Source: Chloroflexota bacterium
GTDB taxonomy: Bacteria > Chloroflexota > Limnocylindria > P2-11E
DNA length: 36,782 nucleotides
Assembly (NCBI GenBank): GCA_005889075.1
Contig: VBDQ01000036.1
Location: forward strand, 1-36,782
Direction of reading: 5' to 3'
Part shown: one piece after another, positions 16,401 through 23,955 of the stretch
Layout of the letters: each line of letters opens with the position of its first letter
Position numbering within the stretch: position 1 is the first letter of the stretch
Made by a program: the position numbers and the translations under genes
Notes under the pieces: generated by a model
Seen by the model: the letters and a program-made list of their open reading frames with translations, nothing else
Told to the model about the DNA's origin: nothing
Database searches by the model: none

Positions 16401-16847
16401 GGGTACCAGGCAGCCGGGATGCAGACCATGCTGAACTCGGTGCGCGCGACAGGTGCCACGAACGTCGTGGTGCTTACAGGCACGCAGTGGGGCAACAACG
16501 TCTCGCAGTGGTTGGCCTACAAGCCCAACGATCCGCTGAACAACCTCGCCGCAGGCTGGCATCTTTACAACTTCAACATTTGCAGCAGCAGCTCGTGCTA
16601 CGACTCGCAGGCCGGAACGCTCGCGGCGCAGGTGCCGATCCTCGTGACCGAGACCGGCGCCGACAGCTGCGACAACGCCTTCAACGACATGGTCATGACC
16701 TGGCTCGACGGAAAGGGCGACAGCTACTTCCCCTGGAGCTGGAACGCGGGCTCCGGCTGCGGCGGCATGGCCCTCATAAGCGACTACAACTCGGCCACGC
16801 CGACGACCTACGGCCAGGTCTACCGGACCCACTTCCTCGCCCACTAG
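13464..16847 (+). CDS. Large modular membrane-anchored GH5 glycoside hydrolase
   Basis: A 1127-residue extracellular enzyme. An N-terminal signal anchor (about 12-36, ALVRVVVLVCILGVVSVGIG) is followed by two tandem Ig-like repeats (about 47-290) of the type described for NBR1 (both start HS.LVDQ and contain QVNLGIV). Three further related beta-sandwich repeats (about 316-425, 467-578, 645-757) share WF/LDNQTFTAGQ-like and GTY-VN motifs and are joined by Pro/Thr/Ala-rich linkers. The GH5 catalytic domain (about 810-1127) contains HGVNRMGTEYACVQGWG, the acid/base Glu954 in FNEPW and the likely nucleophile Glu1063 in VTETG. Cellulase/endoglucanase activity is the usual family guess; the actual glycan could be the local exopolysaccharide. 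Its catalytic domain is closely similar to the GH5 protein of the facing operon. The ATG at 13464 has only a weak GGCGG upstream. Confidence 0.93.
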   Translation: MSERSLFTAGGLIKALVRVVVLVCILGVVSVGIGFMASNSSSPALAFAFHSSLVDQGPSPTLGPGATTTYTIRFRNIGIAPWQRGGKAQVNLGIVGDSTRFADEGVAVGWMNAARPATTAEQIVLPGMIGTFTFAIRAPATPGTYHIPLRPVVDGLTWLEDDKASLVVTSDLGFHSQLVDQALNPTLQPGQLSDPLTLRFRNTGARTWSKGVLGQQVNLGIVSDDRSLSGLASGWPTLDRVAVQTEPTVGPSGVASFTFRVRAPLTPGIYPLRLRPVVDGLTWLEDEGVVTLITVMPASGVMPPVADEAFKNVQPPSFTVVASAAPASVSPGAQVSITATYLTPIAGAAVIGVGVFAPGHASLVYQQWLHNETFGAGESRSYQFTWTVPASAASGTYVVNANAYSTGWRILYGSNNSAASFNVVSGPAQPVPTATVAPTFVPPSVTSTPAPTALPTATSAPTTLPSPAPSFTATASSAAGSVAAGGSASLTVLVTSANATSALVDVEIVAPGGSTLAYQVWFDNQAFTAGQQRSYAVPWQIPTSALAGTYAVNIGMYAPGWASLYGWTSSAATFIVVPAPAATPAPTSAPTPVPTAPPTPAPTASVVPIRTVTPAPTVAPTATPAPTAPPTPAPTATAAPTPAPTLAPGLTLGASTTSSTIAAGGTLGISASITSAIARTVLVDVEVIAPDDVTLVHQEWFDNQTFTAGQTRAYPVSWLVPTTAVGGTYFVNVGVFAAGWTALYSWNEHAATFAVSAPIATPSPVPTPTPGPTATPGPTATPSPAATPAPTVTPAPSAGSGAASPLHVQGAKLINGLGQTVVLHGVNRMGTEYACVQGWGFSDGPNDAASIQAMKTWKINAVRIPLNEDCWLAINGVSSAYSGANYQNMVKSYVSLLNQAGLYAILDLHWTAPGSQQATQQVPMPDQDHSPTFWSQVANTFKGNNAVLLELFNEPWPDNQQNSTAAWTCWRDGGSCSGVGYQAAGMQTMLNSVRATGATNVVVLTGTQWGNNVSQWLAYKPNDPLNNLAAGWHLYNFNICSSSSCYDSQAGTLAAQVPILVTETGADSCDNAFNDMVMTWLDGKGDSYFPWSWNAGSGCGGMALISDYNSATPTTYGQVYRTHFLAH

Positions 16848-16862
16848 CGCGCTCGAGCTCCA

Positions 16863-17945
16863 TCACGGCCGATCAGCCAGATGCAGTTTGTACGTTTGAC
16901 CGTAGTCGGTCGGCGTCCCGGCATAGTCGCTGATGAGCGCGATCGACGAGCAGTCGGAACCCCAGGCGTTCCAGGTCCAGGCGACGTAGCCGGCCTGTCG
17001 CGCGTCGAGCCAGTTCATGATCGTCGTCATGAACGCAAAGTCGCAGTTCGTGCCGATCTCGGTCGCAAGCACAGGGACCTGCGCATCCACCACACCGGCG
17101 GTGGCGTCGAAGCATGAGGTCGTGTTGCAGACGTTGAAGTTGTAGACGTGCCACGCGGCGGCGAGGTTGTTCAGCGGATCGTTCGGCTTGTACGTGAGCC
17201 ACTGCGACAGAGAGTTCCCGTAGGACACCCCGTCAAGGACGAGGACGTTCGTCGCGCCAGCGGCCCGGACCGCGTTGACCAGCGTCTGCATCCCCGCGGC
17301 CGCAAAAGAGACGCCCGGGCAGGAGCCTCCGTCGCGCCAGCAGGTCCACGCGGCGGTGCTGTCTTGCTGGCTATCGGGCCAGGGCTCGTTGAAGAGCTCG
17401 AAGATCACGGCGTCGTTGCCTTTGAAAGCGGCCGCCACTCCGGACCAGAGATCGGGCGAATGGTCTAGGTCGGGCATAGGTGCGTACCAGTTGGCTGCGC
17501 TCGTCCCTGGCGCAGACCAGTGGAGGTCGAGGATGGCGTAGAGGCCGTTTTGATTGAGCAGGCTCACGTAGTCCTTGATGGCCTGCTGGTAAGCGGGCCC
17601 CGAGTAGGCCGTCGGCACGCCATTGATGCCGAGCCAGCAATCCTCGTTGAGCGGCACGCGCACCGCGTTGACCCGCCAGGCTTTCATCGCCTGGATCGAC
17701 GCGGCGTCATTCGGTCCGCTGAAGATTCCCCAACCCTGGATGCACGCGTACTCGGTCCCGGAGCGGTTCACTCCCCGCACCTGGACGGTGAGTCCGGAGG
17801 AGTCGACGAGCTGATTGCCGTCGACGTGGAGAGCCGAGACCGCGTCGGCGCTCGCGGACCAAGCTCCGACGGCGCTCTCGGGCGGCGGGTTCATCGTCAA
17901 GAGGATCGCGAGGACGAACGCAGCCGCCGGCCGCCGCCGGCTCAT
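16863..17945 (-). CDS. Secreted GH5 glycoside hydrolase, last gene of the polysaccharide operon
   Basis: A 360-residue single-domain GH5 enzyme. The start at the ATG at 17945 overlaps the preceding stop by 4 nt (ATGA) and gives a signal peptide (RRRPAAAFVLAILLTMNPPP, about 3-22). The catalytic domain starts near LHVDGNQLVDSSGLTVQVRG, with HW at about 142, acid/base Glu187 in FNEPW and likely nucleophile Glu296 in ATEIG. The four or more cysteines match positions in the large GH5 paralogue, suggesting conserved disulfides. A glycosidase at the end of a polysaccharide-biosynthesis operon often trims or releases the polymer made by the same operon; that role is an inference. The gene converges on the large GH5 gene with only 15 nt between stops. 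Confidence 0.92.
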   Translation of the reverse strand: MSRRRPAAAFVLAILLTMNPPPESAVGAWSASADAVSALHVDGNQLVDSSGLTVQVRGVNRSGTEYACIQGWGIFSGPNDAASIQAMKAWRVNAVRVPLNEDCWLGINGVPTAYSGPAYQQAIKDYVSLLNQNGLYAILDLHWSAPGTSAANWYAPMPDLDHSPDLWSGVAAAFKGNDAVIFELFNEPWPDSQQDSTAAWTCWRDGGSCPGVSFAAAGMQTLVNAVRAAGATNVLVLDGVSYGNSLSQWLTYKPNDPLNNLAAAWHVYNFNVCNTTSCFDATAGVVDAQVPVLATEIGTNCDFAFMTTIMNWLDARQAGYVAWTWNAWGSDCSSIALISDYAGTPTDYGQTYKLHLADRP

Positions 17946-18958
17946 GTGGCGTACTTGTAGAAGAGCTCGCCGAGCGCGCGGCAGACCCACGGGGTGGAGT
18001 TCCGAATCACTAGCGCCATCGCGTTTGCAAGCCTGGGACTGGCGCCGCGGCCAGGCGCCCTCGCGATTCGCGAGTACGCGAGCGGCTCTTCGCGCGCACC
18101 CCAGCCGCTCTTGAATCCTCTCAGGAGGTCCTGCTCGACGTTTGAACGGCCGAGGTCCAACGCGCGGTAGCCGTTTTCGCAGGCCCAGCGGATCGCGGTC
18201 CAGAGCAACAGGTAGTTGGCGTCGAGCTTGGCGAAACGCTCATCGCGCGCGCTGTACTTGTAGATCAGCGTGCGATTCCACGAGCCGAAGACCGCGGAGG
18301 CGACCGGAGTGTCGCCGCTTTTCGCCGTGAGAACGAAGCCAAGATCGCGTCCGATGATCCGCTCGCACAGCAGCGTGAAGAAACGCCGCGGCTGCACGGG
18401 CACACCGAGGCGTCGCCGGGTCCGCAGATGAAGCCGGTAGAAGGTCTCGAGATCGGACGGGGCCCTGCCGAGCGTGACTCGCACGCCCGCGCGTTCGGCG
18501 ATGCGCACGTTCCGCCGGTGGTTCTTGAAGAGCCGGCCCCACACCGTCTCCATGTCAGGTGACACCGCCAGTTCGTGACGCACGAATGCCGGATCTCGCC
18601 CCACTGCGGCATGCCCGGAGAGGGTTCCTCTGACCTCAAGAAGATCGAGCTTCCACGTCCTCGCGACTTCGGCGACGCCCGCGGCCATCTCGCTCTCGGA
18701 TCCGTCCACGAGGAGCGGGCAGTGATCGGTGAACGGGAGCGATACCCACCGGCGCCCGCCCAGGGGACGGCTCACGTCGATTATCTGCATGGCAGCGCTC
18801 GGAGTCCCGCCCCGTTCAGCGATGGTCACGACCATCGGCCGGTAGCCATAGGTTTCTGCGAGCAAGCCCGCCCACACTGGATGATGGAAGAGAGTCGCGT
18901 TCGATCGACTCTGTACGAAGTCGAACCACCGTGGATCCTCGAGCTCGAGCAGCCTCAC
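17942..18958 (-). CDS. FemAB / GNAT-type (Acetyltransf_6) transferase
   Basis: A 338-residue protein of the FemAB-like acyl/aminoacyl transferase group. Relatives move amino acids from aminoacyl-tRNA to lipid II, or acyl groups in surface-polymer synthesis. Typical sequence is visible: SNATLFHHPVWAGLLAETYGY near the N-terminus, FKNHRRNVRIAERAGVRVTLG in the middle, FYRLHLRTRRRLGVP, LIYKYSARDERFAKLDANYLLL, and ENGYRALDLGRSN near the end. I chose the GTG at 18958 because GGAG lies 6-7 nt upstream and it overlaps the ATP-grasp stop (GTGA). No signal peptide or transmembrane helix is seen, so it acts in the cytoplasm. The donor and acceptor are unknown; context suggests a lipid-linked sugar as acceptor. 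Confidence 0.86.
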   Translation of the reverse strand: MRLLELEDPRWFDFVQSRSNATLFHHPVWAGLLAETYGYRPMVVTIAERGGTPSAAMQIIDVSRPLGGRRWVSLPFTDHCPLLVDGSESEMAAGVAEVARTWKLDLLEVRGTLSGHAAVGRDPAFVRHELAVSPDMETVWGRLFKNHRRNVRIAERAGVRVTLGRAPSDLETFYRLHLRTRRRLGVPVQPRRFFTLLCERIIGRDLGFVLTAKSGDTPVASAVFGSWNRTLIYKYSARDERFAKLDANYLLLWTAIRWACENGYRALDLGRSNVEQDLLRGFKSGWGAREEPLAYSRIARAPGRGASPRLANAMALVIRNSTPWVCRALGELFYKYAT

Positions 18959-20196
18959 CGCGGCGCTCCGCCACTCGATGACGCCGCCAGGGGACGCGCT
19001 CCATGGACTTCCGGATCCCGGACCCGCCGCGAGCACGCGAGATACATCGCGGACGGGACCTCGACGATCGCCGGGAGGGGATCGTCGGCCGCAAGGATCG
19101 CGAACTCGATCGGTCCGCGGAGCGACGCGAGATATTTCGCGATCGACATCCGCCCACGCAGGACCTCGCCGAGGGACACCGGGATGTCGGTGAGCGCCCG
19201 CACCCACCGGACACCAGGCCGACCTCGCAGCGCGACAATCCGCTCCCCGTTCACGAGCTGCCAAAGCAGATAGGGGAAGTCCACGCCGGCGCGCCTGCCG
19301 AGGCTGTGCCAGCCCCAGACCCGCGCGTTGATGTCCAGGAGCTTCAGGCGACCGTCCCGCGCGTCGCGTTTGAATTCGATCTCGACGATCCCGTCGAACC
19401 GCAGCGCATCGAGGAGCCGCGTCGAGTTCCGCTCGACATCGGGCGCCTCGATCGTCTCGACGTAGGTGCTCGCGCGGCCGAAGTCCATCGGCCACTGTCG
19501 CGTCCGCCGCGCGACGAGCGAGGCGATCGGCGTTCCGTCGCTGCAGAGGGCGGCGTACGAGAGCTGCGCGTCGCCGTCTCCCGGGATCTGCTCCTGGATC
19601 ATGATCAGGCGCGGATCCACGAGCGCGCACGCCGCTTCGTACCGGGCCACGAGCGAGGCGTTGTCACCCGCCGGCCACGCCTTCGACGTGGTGAAGCGGT
19701 TGGCATCCGCACGGATTGCCGGCTTCAGAATCGCCGGATATCGCCCGTCGAAGCACCGTACGTCATCGCTGTCATGCGGAAACCGGGTGAGCGGATGATC
19801 GATCCCGAGCTCGCTCGCGAGTCGGTACGTCAGACGTTTGTCGTACGCCCAACGCAGCGCCTGCCACTCGGCGACCGTAAGCAGATAGCGTTCGCTCAGC
19901 TCATCGCGGTTGCGGGCGAGCAGCGCGGCCGTTTCGTCATCAGTCGGAAAGAGCGCCCAATCGTCGAGCGCGTGATTGCGGCCGAGGTCCAGGAGGAACG
20001 CCACTCGGTCGGCCTCCGAGGCGCTTGGCCAGGCAACGCTTCGTCTCGTGTAGCGCGACCAGTTGGCGAGCGAGTGCTCGTCCCGCAGTACCCAGACGGG
20101 TATCCCATGCCGTCCCAGACTTCGTACGATGCCGAGCGCCTTGTAATCGCTCCCAAGCACCACCGCTCCCTGGCCGTCTCGCGCAGCTCGCGTCAT
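18955..20196 (-). CDS. ATP-grasp family ligase
   Basis: A 413-residue ATP-grasp enzyme. ATP-grasp ligases activate a carboxylate as acyl phosphate and join it to an amine or thiol. The N-terminal pre-ATP-grasp domain (GAVVLGSDYKALGIVRSLGR, DWALFPTDDETAALLARN) is followed by KRLTYRLASELGIDHPLTRF, the lysine-containing RYPAILKPAIR, IMIQEQIPGDGDAQLSYAAL, and the metal-binding strand EIEFKRDARDGRLKLLDINARVWGW (E, D-I-N). It resembles the carboxylate-amine ligase group seen in exopolysaccharide loci. The ATG at 20196 has GGAG upstream and overlaps the oxidoreductase stop by 4 nt. Its neighbours, an FAD oxidoreductase and a FemAB-like transferase, suggest it makes or attaches an amino-acid-like group. 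Confidence 0.87.
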   Translation of the reverse strand: MTRAARDGQGAVVLGSDYKALGIVRSLGRHGIPVWVLRDEHSLANWSRYTRRSVAWPSASEADRVAFLLDLGRNHALDDWALFPTDDETAALLARNRDELSERYLLTVAEWQALRWAYDKRLTYRLASELGIDHPLTRFPHDSDDVRCFDGRYPAILKPAIRADANRFTTSKAWPAGDNASLVARYEAACALVDPRLIMIQEQIPGDGDAQLSYAALCSDGTPIASLVARRTRQWPMDFGRASTYVETIEAPDVERNSTRLLDALRFDGIVEIEFKRDARDGRLKLLDINARVWGWHSLGRRAGVDFPYLLWQLVNGERIVALRGRPGVRWVRALTDIPVSLGEVLRGRMSIAKYLASLRGPIEFAILAADDPLPAIVEVPSAMYLACSRRVRDPEVHGARPLAASSSGGAPR

Positions 20197-21422
20197 CGTG
20201 CGCGCTCCTCCGCGGCCTGGTACTCCCTCGCGCGATCTCGTCTGTCCTTTAGCGGCGCGTGCCGCGCCCGTCCAGCGATGACGGACGCGAGTCTCCTCAC
20301 GGCAAAGTCCGTCCCGGCCACGAACCGCACGAGCGGACCGAACGAATGCACCGCAGGCGCGCCAAGGAAGTGGAGCCCCGGGACCGACGACTGCAAGCCT
20401 TCGTCGAGAACGGGATGACCGTCGATGCGCCGAACGCGCGAGACGAGGGTCTCGGCGAGGAACGGGTAGCGACCGACGTCGACACGGTAGCCGGTCGCGA
20501 GCAGGACGTGATCGACCTCGCGTGTCGTGCCGTCGTCCAGGCGGAGCCGAAGATGTCCGTTCGACCGGACGACCTCGGTGACGCGCCGACCTTGCGTGAG
20601 CGTGACGCTCCGCATGCGTGGCCGGAGCCACAGGGCGGCGCCGGCGGCCAGCGAACGGCGGGTGAACTGGCGCTGAGCCGGAACGGGCAGACGCCGGACC
20701 AACATCGGCCGCGCGACGATCTGGCTGACGAGCGCGGGTCCGACGTCGGTCCGGTGGAAAAGCAATCGGCCGAGCATCCCCTGGCGCGTCGCGCGCCCGA
20801 CCCAGCGGAGTCGAGGGGCGCGCATGATCATCTCAGCATCGGCCGCCGCCTCGGCGAGGAGAACGGCAGACTCGAGGGCGCTCTGGCCCCCGCCGATGAC
20901 GACGACGCGTGTACCCGCGAAATGCGCGAGGTCCGCGTGCTCGCTGGAATGGCTCGCGAGCGTGGCGGGAAGGCCGTCGAACTCCGGAGGCCGCCACGCG
21001 AACGCGGCGATCCCTGCTGCGACGACGACCCGACCGCAGTCCAGCGACTCGCCGTCCTCAAGGAGGACGCGGAAGCCATCGCCGATGGCATCCACCCGCT
21101 CGACCTTGCGGGGGTCGATGTCGGAGAGCACGCGTCGCTGGAACCAGTGGCCATACGCGACGAAATCCGCGAGCGGGATTGGCCGTGCGATCCCGGAGCC
21201 GCGCTCTCTCTCAAAGGCGTCGAGCGAAAGAGGTCCCGACGGATCACCGATGTGAGACGCGCCCCAGGGGCTCCGGAGGAGCATGCCGCTCGGCATGTGC
21301 TCCTTCCAGAACGACATCGGCGCTCCGAACACGCGTACGTCGACGCCGCCCTCACGAAGGTGCGCGGCTGCGGCGAGCCCGTATGGCCCCGCACCAATCA
21401 CCACGACATCCGGTTTTCTCAT
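20193..21422 (-). CDS. FAD/NAD(P)-dependent oxidoreductase (flavin monooxygenase-like)
   Basis: A 409-residue two-dinucleotide-binding flavoprotein. The FAD motif GAGPYG is at residues 10-15 (VVVIGAGPYGLAAAAHLRE) and the second Rossmann motif GGGQSA at 177-182 (RVVVIGGGQSALESAVLLAE). A LLATGYR motif near 317 is typical of flavin-containing and N-hydroxylating monooxygenases. The closest type by eye is the lysine/ornithine N-hydroxylase or CzcO-like group, but the substrate cannot be read from the sequence. I chose the ATG at 21422, which overlaps the deacetylase stop (ATGA) and has GGTGG upstream. The protein is cytoplasmic. Its position between a deacetylase and an ATP-grasp ligase points to modification of a sugar or of the group to be attached. 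Confidence 0.86.
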   Translation of the reverse strand: MRKPDVVVIGAGPYGLAAAAHLREGGVDVRVFGAPMSFWKEHMPSGMLLRSPWGASHIGDPSGPLSLDAFERERGSGIARPIPLADFVAYGHWFQRRVLSDIDPRKVERVDAIGDGFRVLLEDGESLDCGRVVVAAGIAAFAWRPPEFDGLPATLASHSSEHADLAHFAGTRVVVIGGGQSALESAVLLAEAAADAEMIMRAPRLRWVGRATRQGMLGRLLFHRTDVGPALVSQIVARPMLVRRLPVPAQRQFTRRSLAAGAALWLRPRMRSVTLTQGRRVTEVVRSNGHLRLRLDDGTTREVDHVLLATGYRVDVGRYPFLAETLVSRVRRIDGHPVLDEGLQSSVPGLHFLGAPAVHSFGPLVRFVAGTDFAVRRLASVIAGRARHAPLKDRRDRAREYQAAEERAR

Positions 21423-22726
21423 CTTCTGCCACCCCCAAAAGCTCCGCTGCGTGTCTCCCACGAACGGACCGCGAAGTCGAAAAGAGTGAGCGCGTCGATG
21501 TCTCCGCTGACTGCGAGCGCGCTGCGCGCTTCACGCGGCCAGCGCCACAGGCGCACGAGCGGACCCGAGGAGCGATCGATCGCGTCGAGGACATCGGATT
21601 CGGTCCAGCGGTCTGTTGTGACGTCGACGTATGCGCCGTATGCGGCCGCATCCTCGGCGACCTCGAAGGGCAGACCTTCTTCGCGTAGCAGTCGCTGGAC
21701 GTCGGGCGGGGAACGGCGCGACACGCCCACGATCGGCGCGCGCGCCCCCTCGACCTGGAAGTCACGGTCGCGCGAGACCGCATCGGCTCCGTACCACGCG
21801 GTGCGGGGCACCTCGAGCCCGCGCACGAGCAGGGTCGCGTCGTCATCCGCGTCCAGCCGGACGCGAGATCGGCATCCCCCCGAGCGCGTGACCGAGAGCG
21901 AGAAGCGGCTCCGCCGTGACCACCACAACGCGAGTTCGTCGAGCGTCGCGACGAGGATCTGCGGCCGCCGCCGTCGGGCCTCGGTCAGCGTCGCCTCGAG
22001 CGCGCTGCCGAGCTCGCAGATCCGTTCGGGGTGGAGCTGCAGGGTGAAGAGCTCGCCACGCCCGTAGGTCGCCTCGAGCATCGAGAACCACTGCCGCGCG
22101 GCTCCATCTCCCGCGAGCCGGAGTCGCTCGACGATCGTCTCGTCGTCCGGGATCGCCACGGGGATATCCACCAGGCCGTCCTGCATCTTCGGGGTCACCG
22201 CAATGCGTCGTGCGTCGCGGGCCGCGTAGAGCTCGAGCGCGAGCTCGTACGCGCCGGCGCGAGCTGGCTCAGGATCGGCGCACAGCGGGAAGGAAACCGC
22301 CTGGCTGCTGTGGTAGCGGAGCCCGAGGGCGCGAAGCGCAGCGAGCGTGGCGGGGTTGTAGCGAAGATACGGCCCGCGAAAGCCCGTCGGCTTTAGCCCG
22401 TTGCGCTCGAAGACGTTGGCTGCCCCCGCGATCACCACGCGCTGCTGGCGCTCGTCGAGCAGCGCGTGGTCGCCGTGCACGAGGCCGTGCAGCGCGAGCT
22501 CGACCCCGCGGTCCGAATACCGGCGGAGGACATTCGGATGGCGCGCAAGGACGCTCGCGGTCGTCGGCCAGGTTGGCCGGATTCCCAGCTTGCCGGTGAT
22601 CGCGTCGTAGCGGTCTAGGCGGCGGATCATGGCGTCGGCCGTGATGCCGAATCGTGAGAGCACCTTGCCCGCGCGCGCGGCCGATGCGGCACGGCCGCGC
22701 GCGCGGAGGCTCATCGCGAGGCTCAT
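21419..22726 (-). CDS. NodB-type polysaccharide deacetylase, apparently circularly permuted
   Basis: A 435-residue protein. NodB-domain enzymes remove N- or O-acetyl groups from glycans using a metal held by Asp-His-His. The N-terminal half has motif 2 (HGLVHGDH, metal-type His80 and His84) and motif 3 (GFRGPYLRYNP, residues 116-126), but no motif 1 Asp pair precedes them. Instead, the extreme C-terminus carries WRWPREARSALAVSGDIDAL, in which G408-D409-I410-D411 looks like the first strand and motif 1 of a NodB domain. The domain therefore seems split and reordered. The middle (about 240-400) is a separate alpha/beta region. The ATG at 22726 overlaps the GT4 stop by 4 nt. No signal peptide is visible, so it may act on a cytoplasmic lipid-linked intermediate. 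Confidence 0.8.
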   Translation of the reverse strand: MSLAMSLRARGRAASAARAGKVLSRFGITADAMIRRLDRYDAITGKLGIRPTWPTTASVLARHPNVLRRYSDRGVELALHGLVHGDHALLDERQQRVVIAGAANVFERNGLKPTGFRGPYLRYNPATLAALRALGLRYHSSQAVSFPLCADPEPARAGAYELALELYAARDARRIAVTPKMQDGLVDIPVAIPDDETIVERLRLAGDGAARQWFSMLEATYGRGELFTLQLHPERICELGSALEATLTEARRRRPQILVATLDELALWWSRRSRFSLSVTRSGGCRSRVRLDADDDATLLVRGLEVPRTAWYGADAVSRDRDFQVEGARAPIVGVSRRSPPDVQRLLREEGLPFEVAEDAAAYGAYVDVTTDRWTESDVLDAIDRSSGPLVRLWRWPREARSALAVSGDIDALTLFDFAVRSWETRSGAFGGGRR

Positions 22727-23955
22727 CGCTCTTCCGCCGGCCCGGCCACGACCGCTGTCGCGGGTACGGAAGCCGCGGCGTCGATGAGGCGGGCGATGAT
22801 GTCTAGGTAGTGCGCTCGCTGATGGACCCAGCGGTAGGGCTCACCGATCGCGCTTGCCCGGCGGGCGAGGCGAGCACGCCGCTCGGGATCCGTGTAGAGC
22901 TCGTAGATCGCGCGCGTGAGGTCGTCTTCGTTGCCGGACTCGAACAGCTGGAAGCAGTCATCGCCGAAATAGGACTCGACCGCGCGCGTGCGTGAGATCA
23001 CGATGGGCTTCTCCATCGCAACCAGGTCGTACATCTTGTTGCTGTGGGTCAGGTCGAAACAGGCGTCGCGTCTGATCGCGATGACGCCGGCGTCGGCCGA
23101 GGCGATAGCGGAGAGGAGCTCCTCCATCGGCCGCCAGCTCTCGCTGAACCAGACGAGGTCTCGCACGCCGCGCTCCTCAGCGAGTGACTCGACCGATGCG
23201 CGCAGCGGACCGTCGCCATAGATCAGCAGCCGCAGACCTCTGATCCGATCCTTCAACCGCGAAACCGCGCCGACGACGAGGTCGAGGCCATACATCCAGT
23301 CGATCGTCCCGTGGCAGATCAGGACAAACTTGTCGCCAGCGTTCGCGGAAGCTGGATAGCGACGAGGATCGACCCGGTCCTCGTCATACGAGTTCAGGAT
23401 GACGTCGATCTTCTCGGGGCGCGCCCCGCGCTCGATGAAGCGCTCTCGCATCGGCTGCGTGCAGGTGATGACATGGTCAGCGAAAGCGATGCTCGCCTGC
23501 TCGCATGTCATCAGCATCTTGACCACCAACCGGTCCGGCGACATTCGGTACTTGGTCATGAAGAACTCGGGCATGCACTCCATGAGATCGAGGAGCACCC
23601 GAGCGCCAAGCAGCTTCGGGACGATGGCCGCGAAGACCAGGCAGTCCGGCAATGAGTTCACCTGGACGACATCGAAGCGGCGCCGGAGGTGGAGGCCCGC
23701 CACGGCGACCGCGGCGCCGACGAGGAACGAGCCGTACTCGACGAGATAGCGCAGCTTTCCGATGGCCTTTCGCCTTCGCTCGAACGGAAGGCGATGGATC
23801 GTGAGTGTGCCGGAGCGCTCCTCCTTCGGCTGGCCGGGCCAGCTCTGGCACACGAGATCCACTTCGTGGCCGGCAGCGCCGAGCGCGGCGATCTCGCGCG
23901 TCAACCGCGCGTCGAGCGGGAAGACTCCTTGACGGATCACACAGATCCTCGCCAT
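22723..23955 (-). CDS. Glycosyltransferase family 4 (GT-B)
   Basis: A 410-residue retaining-type GT-B glycosyltransferase. The N-terminal acceptor domain has VIRQGVFPLDARLTREIAAL and the Rossmann-like FDVVQVNSLPDCLVFAAIVP, and the C-terminal donor domain has FVLICHGTIDWMYGLDLVVGAV, LRLLIYGDGPLRASVESLAE and the sugar-nucleotide loop HSNKMYDLVAMEKPIVISRT. It probably adds a sugar to the lipid-linked repeat unit on the cytoplasmic side. The ATG at 23955 has GGAGGAGG upstream and shares one base with the flippase stop (TAATG). Which sugar is used cannot be told. Confidence 0.93.
   Translation of the reverse strand: MARICVIRQGVFPLDARLTREIAALGAAGHEVDLVCQSWPGQPKEERSGTLTIHRLPFERRRKAIGKLRYLVEYGSFLVGAAVAVAGLHLRRRFDVVQVNSLPDCLVFAAIVPKLLGARVLLDLMECMPEFFMTKYRMSPDRLVVKMLMTCEQASIAFADHVITCTQPMRERFIERGARPEKIDVILNSYDEDRVDPRRYPASANAGDKFVLICHGTIDWMYGLDLVVGAVSRLKDRIRGLRLLIYGDGPLRASVESLAEERGVRDLVWFSESWRPMEELLSAIASADAGVIAIRRDACFDLTHSNKMYDLVAMEKPIVISRTRAVESYFGDDCFQLFESGNEDDLTRAIYELYTDPERRARLARRASAIGEPYRWVHQRAHYLDIIARLIDAAASVPATAVVAGPAEER

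Noticed and set aside
15435-16844. 469-codon minus-strand frame opposite the GH5 catalytic domain
   Set aside because: Composition is of the Arg/His/Val shadow type and the plus-strand GH5 gene is certain.
19003-22067. Long plus-strand frames opposite the ATP-grasp, oxidoreductase and deacetylase genes
   Set aside because: No recognisable domains; shadow composition; the minus-strand genes have motifs and overlapping start/stop codons.
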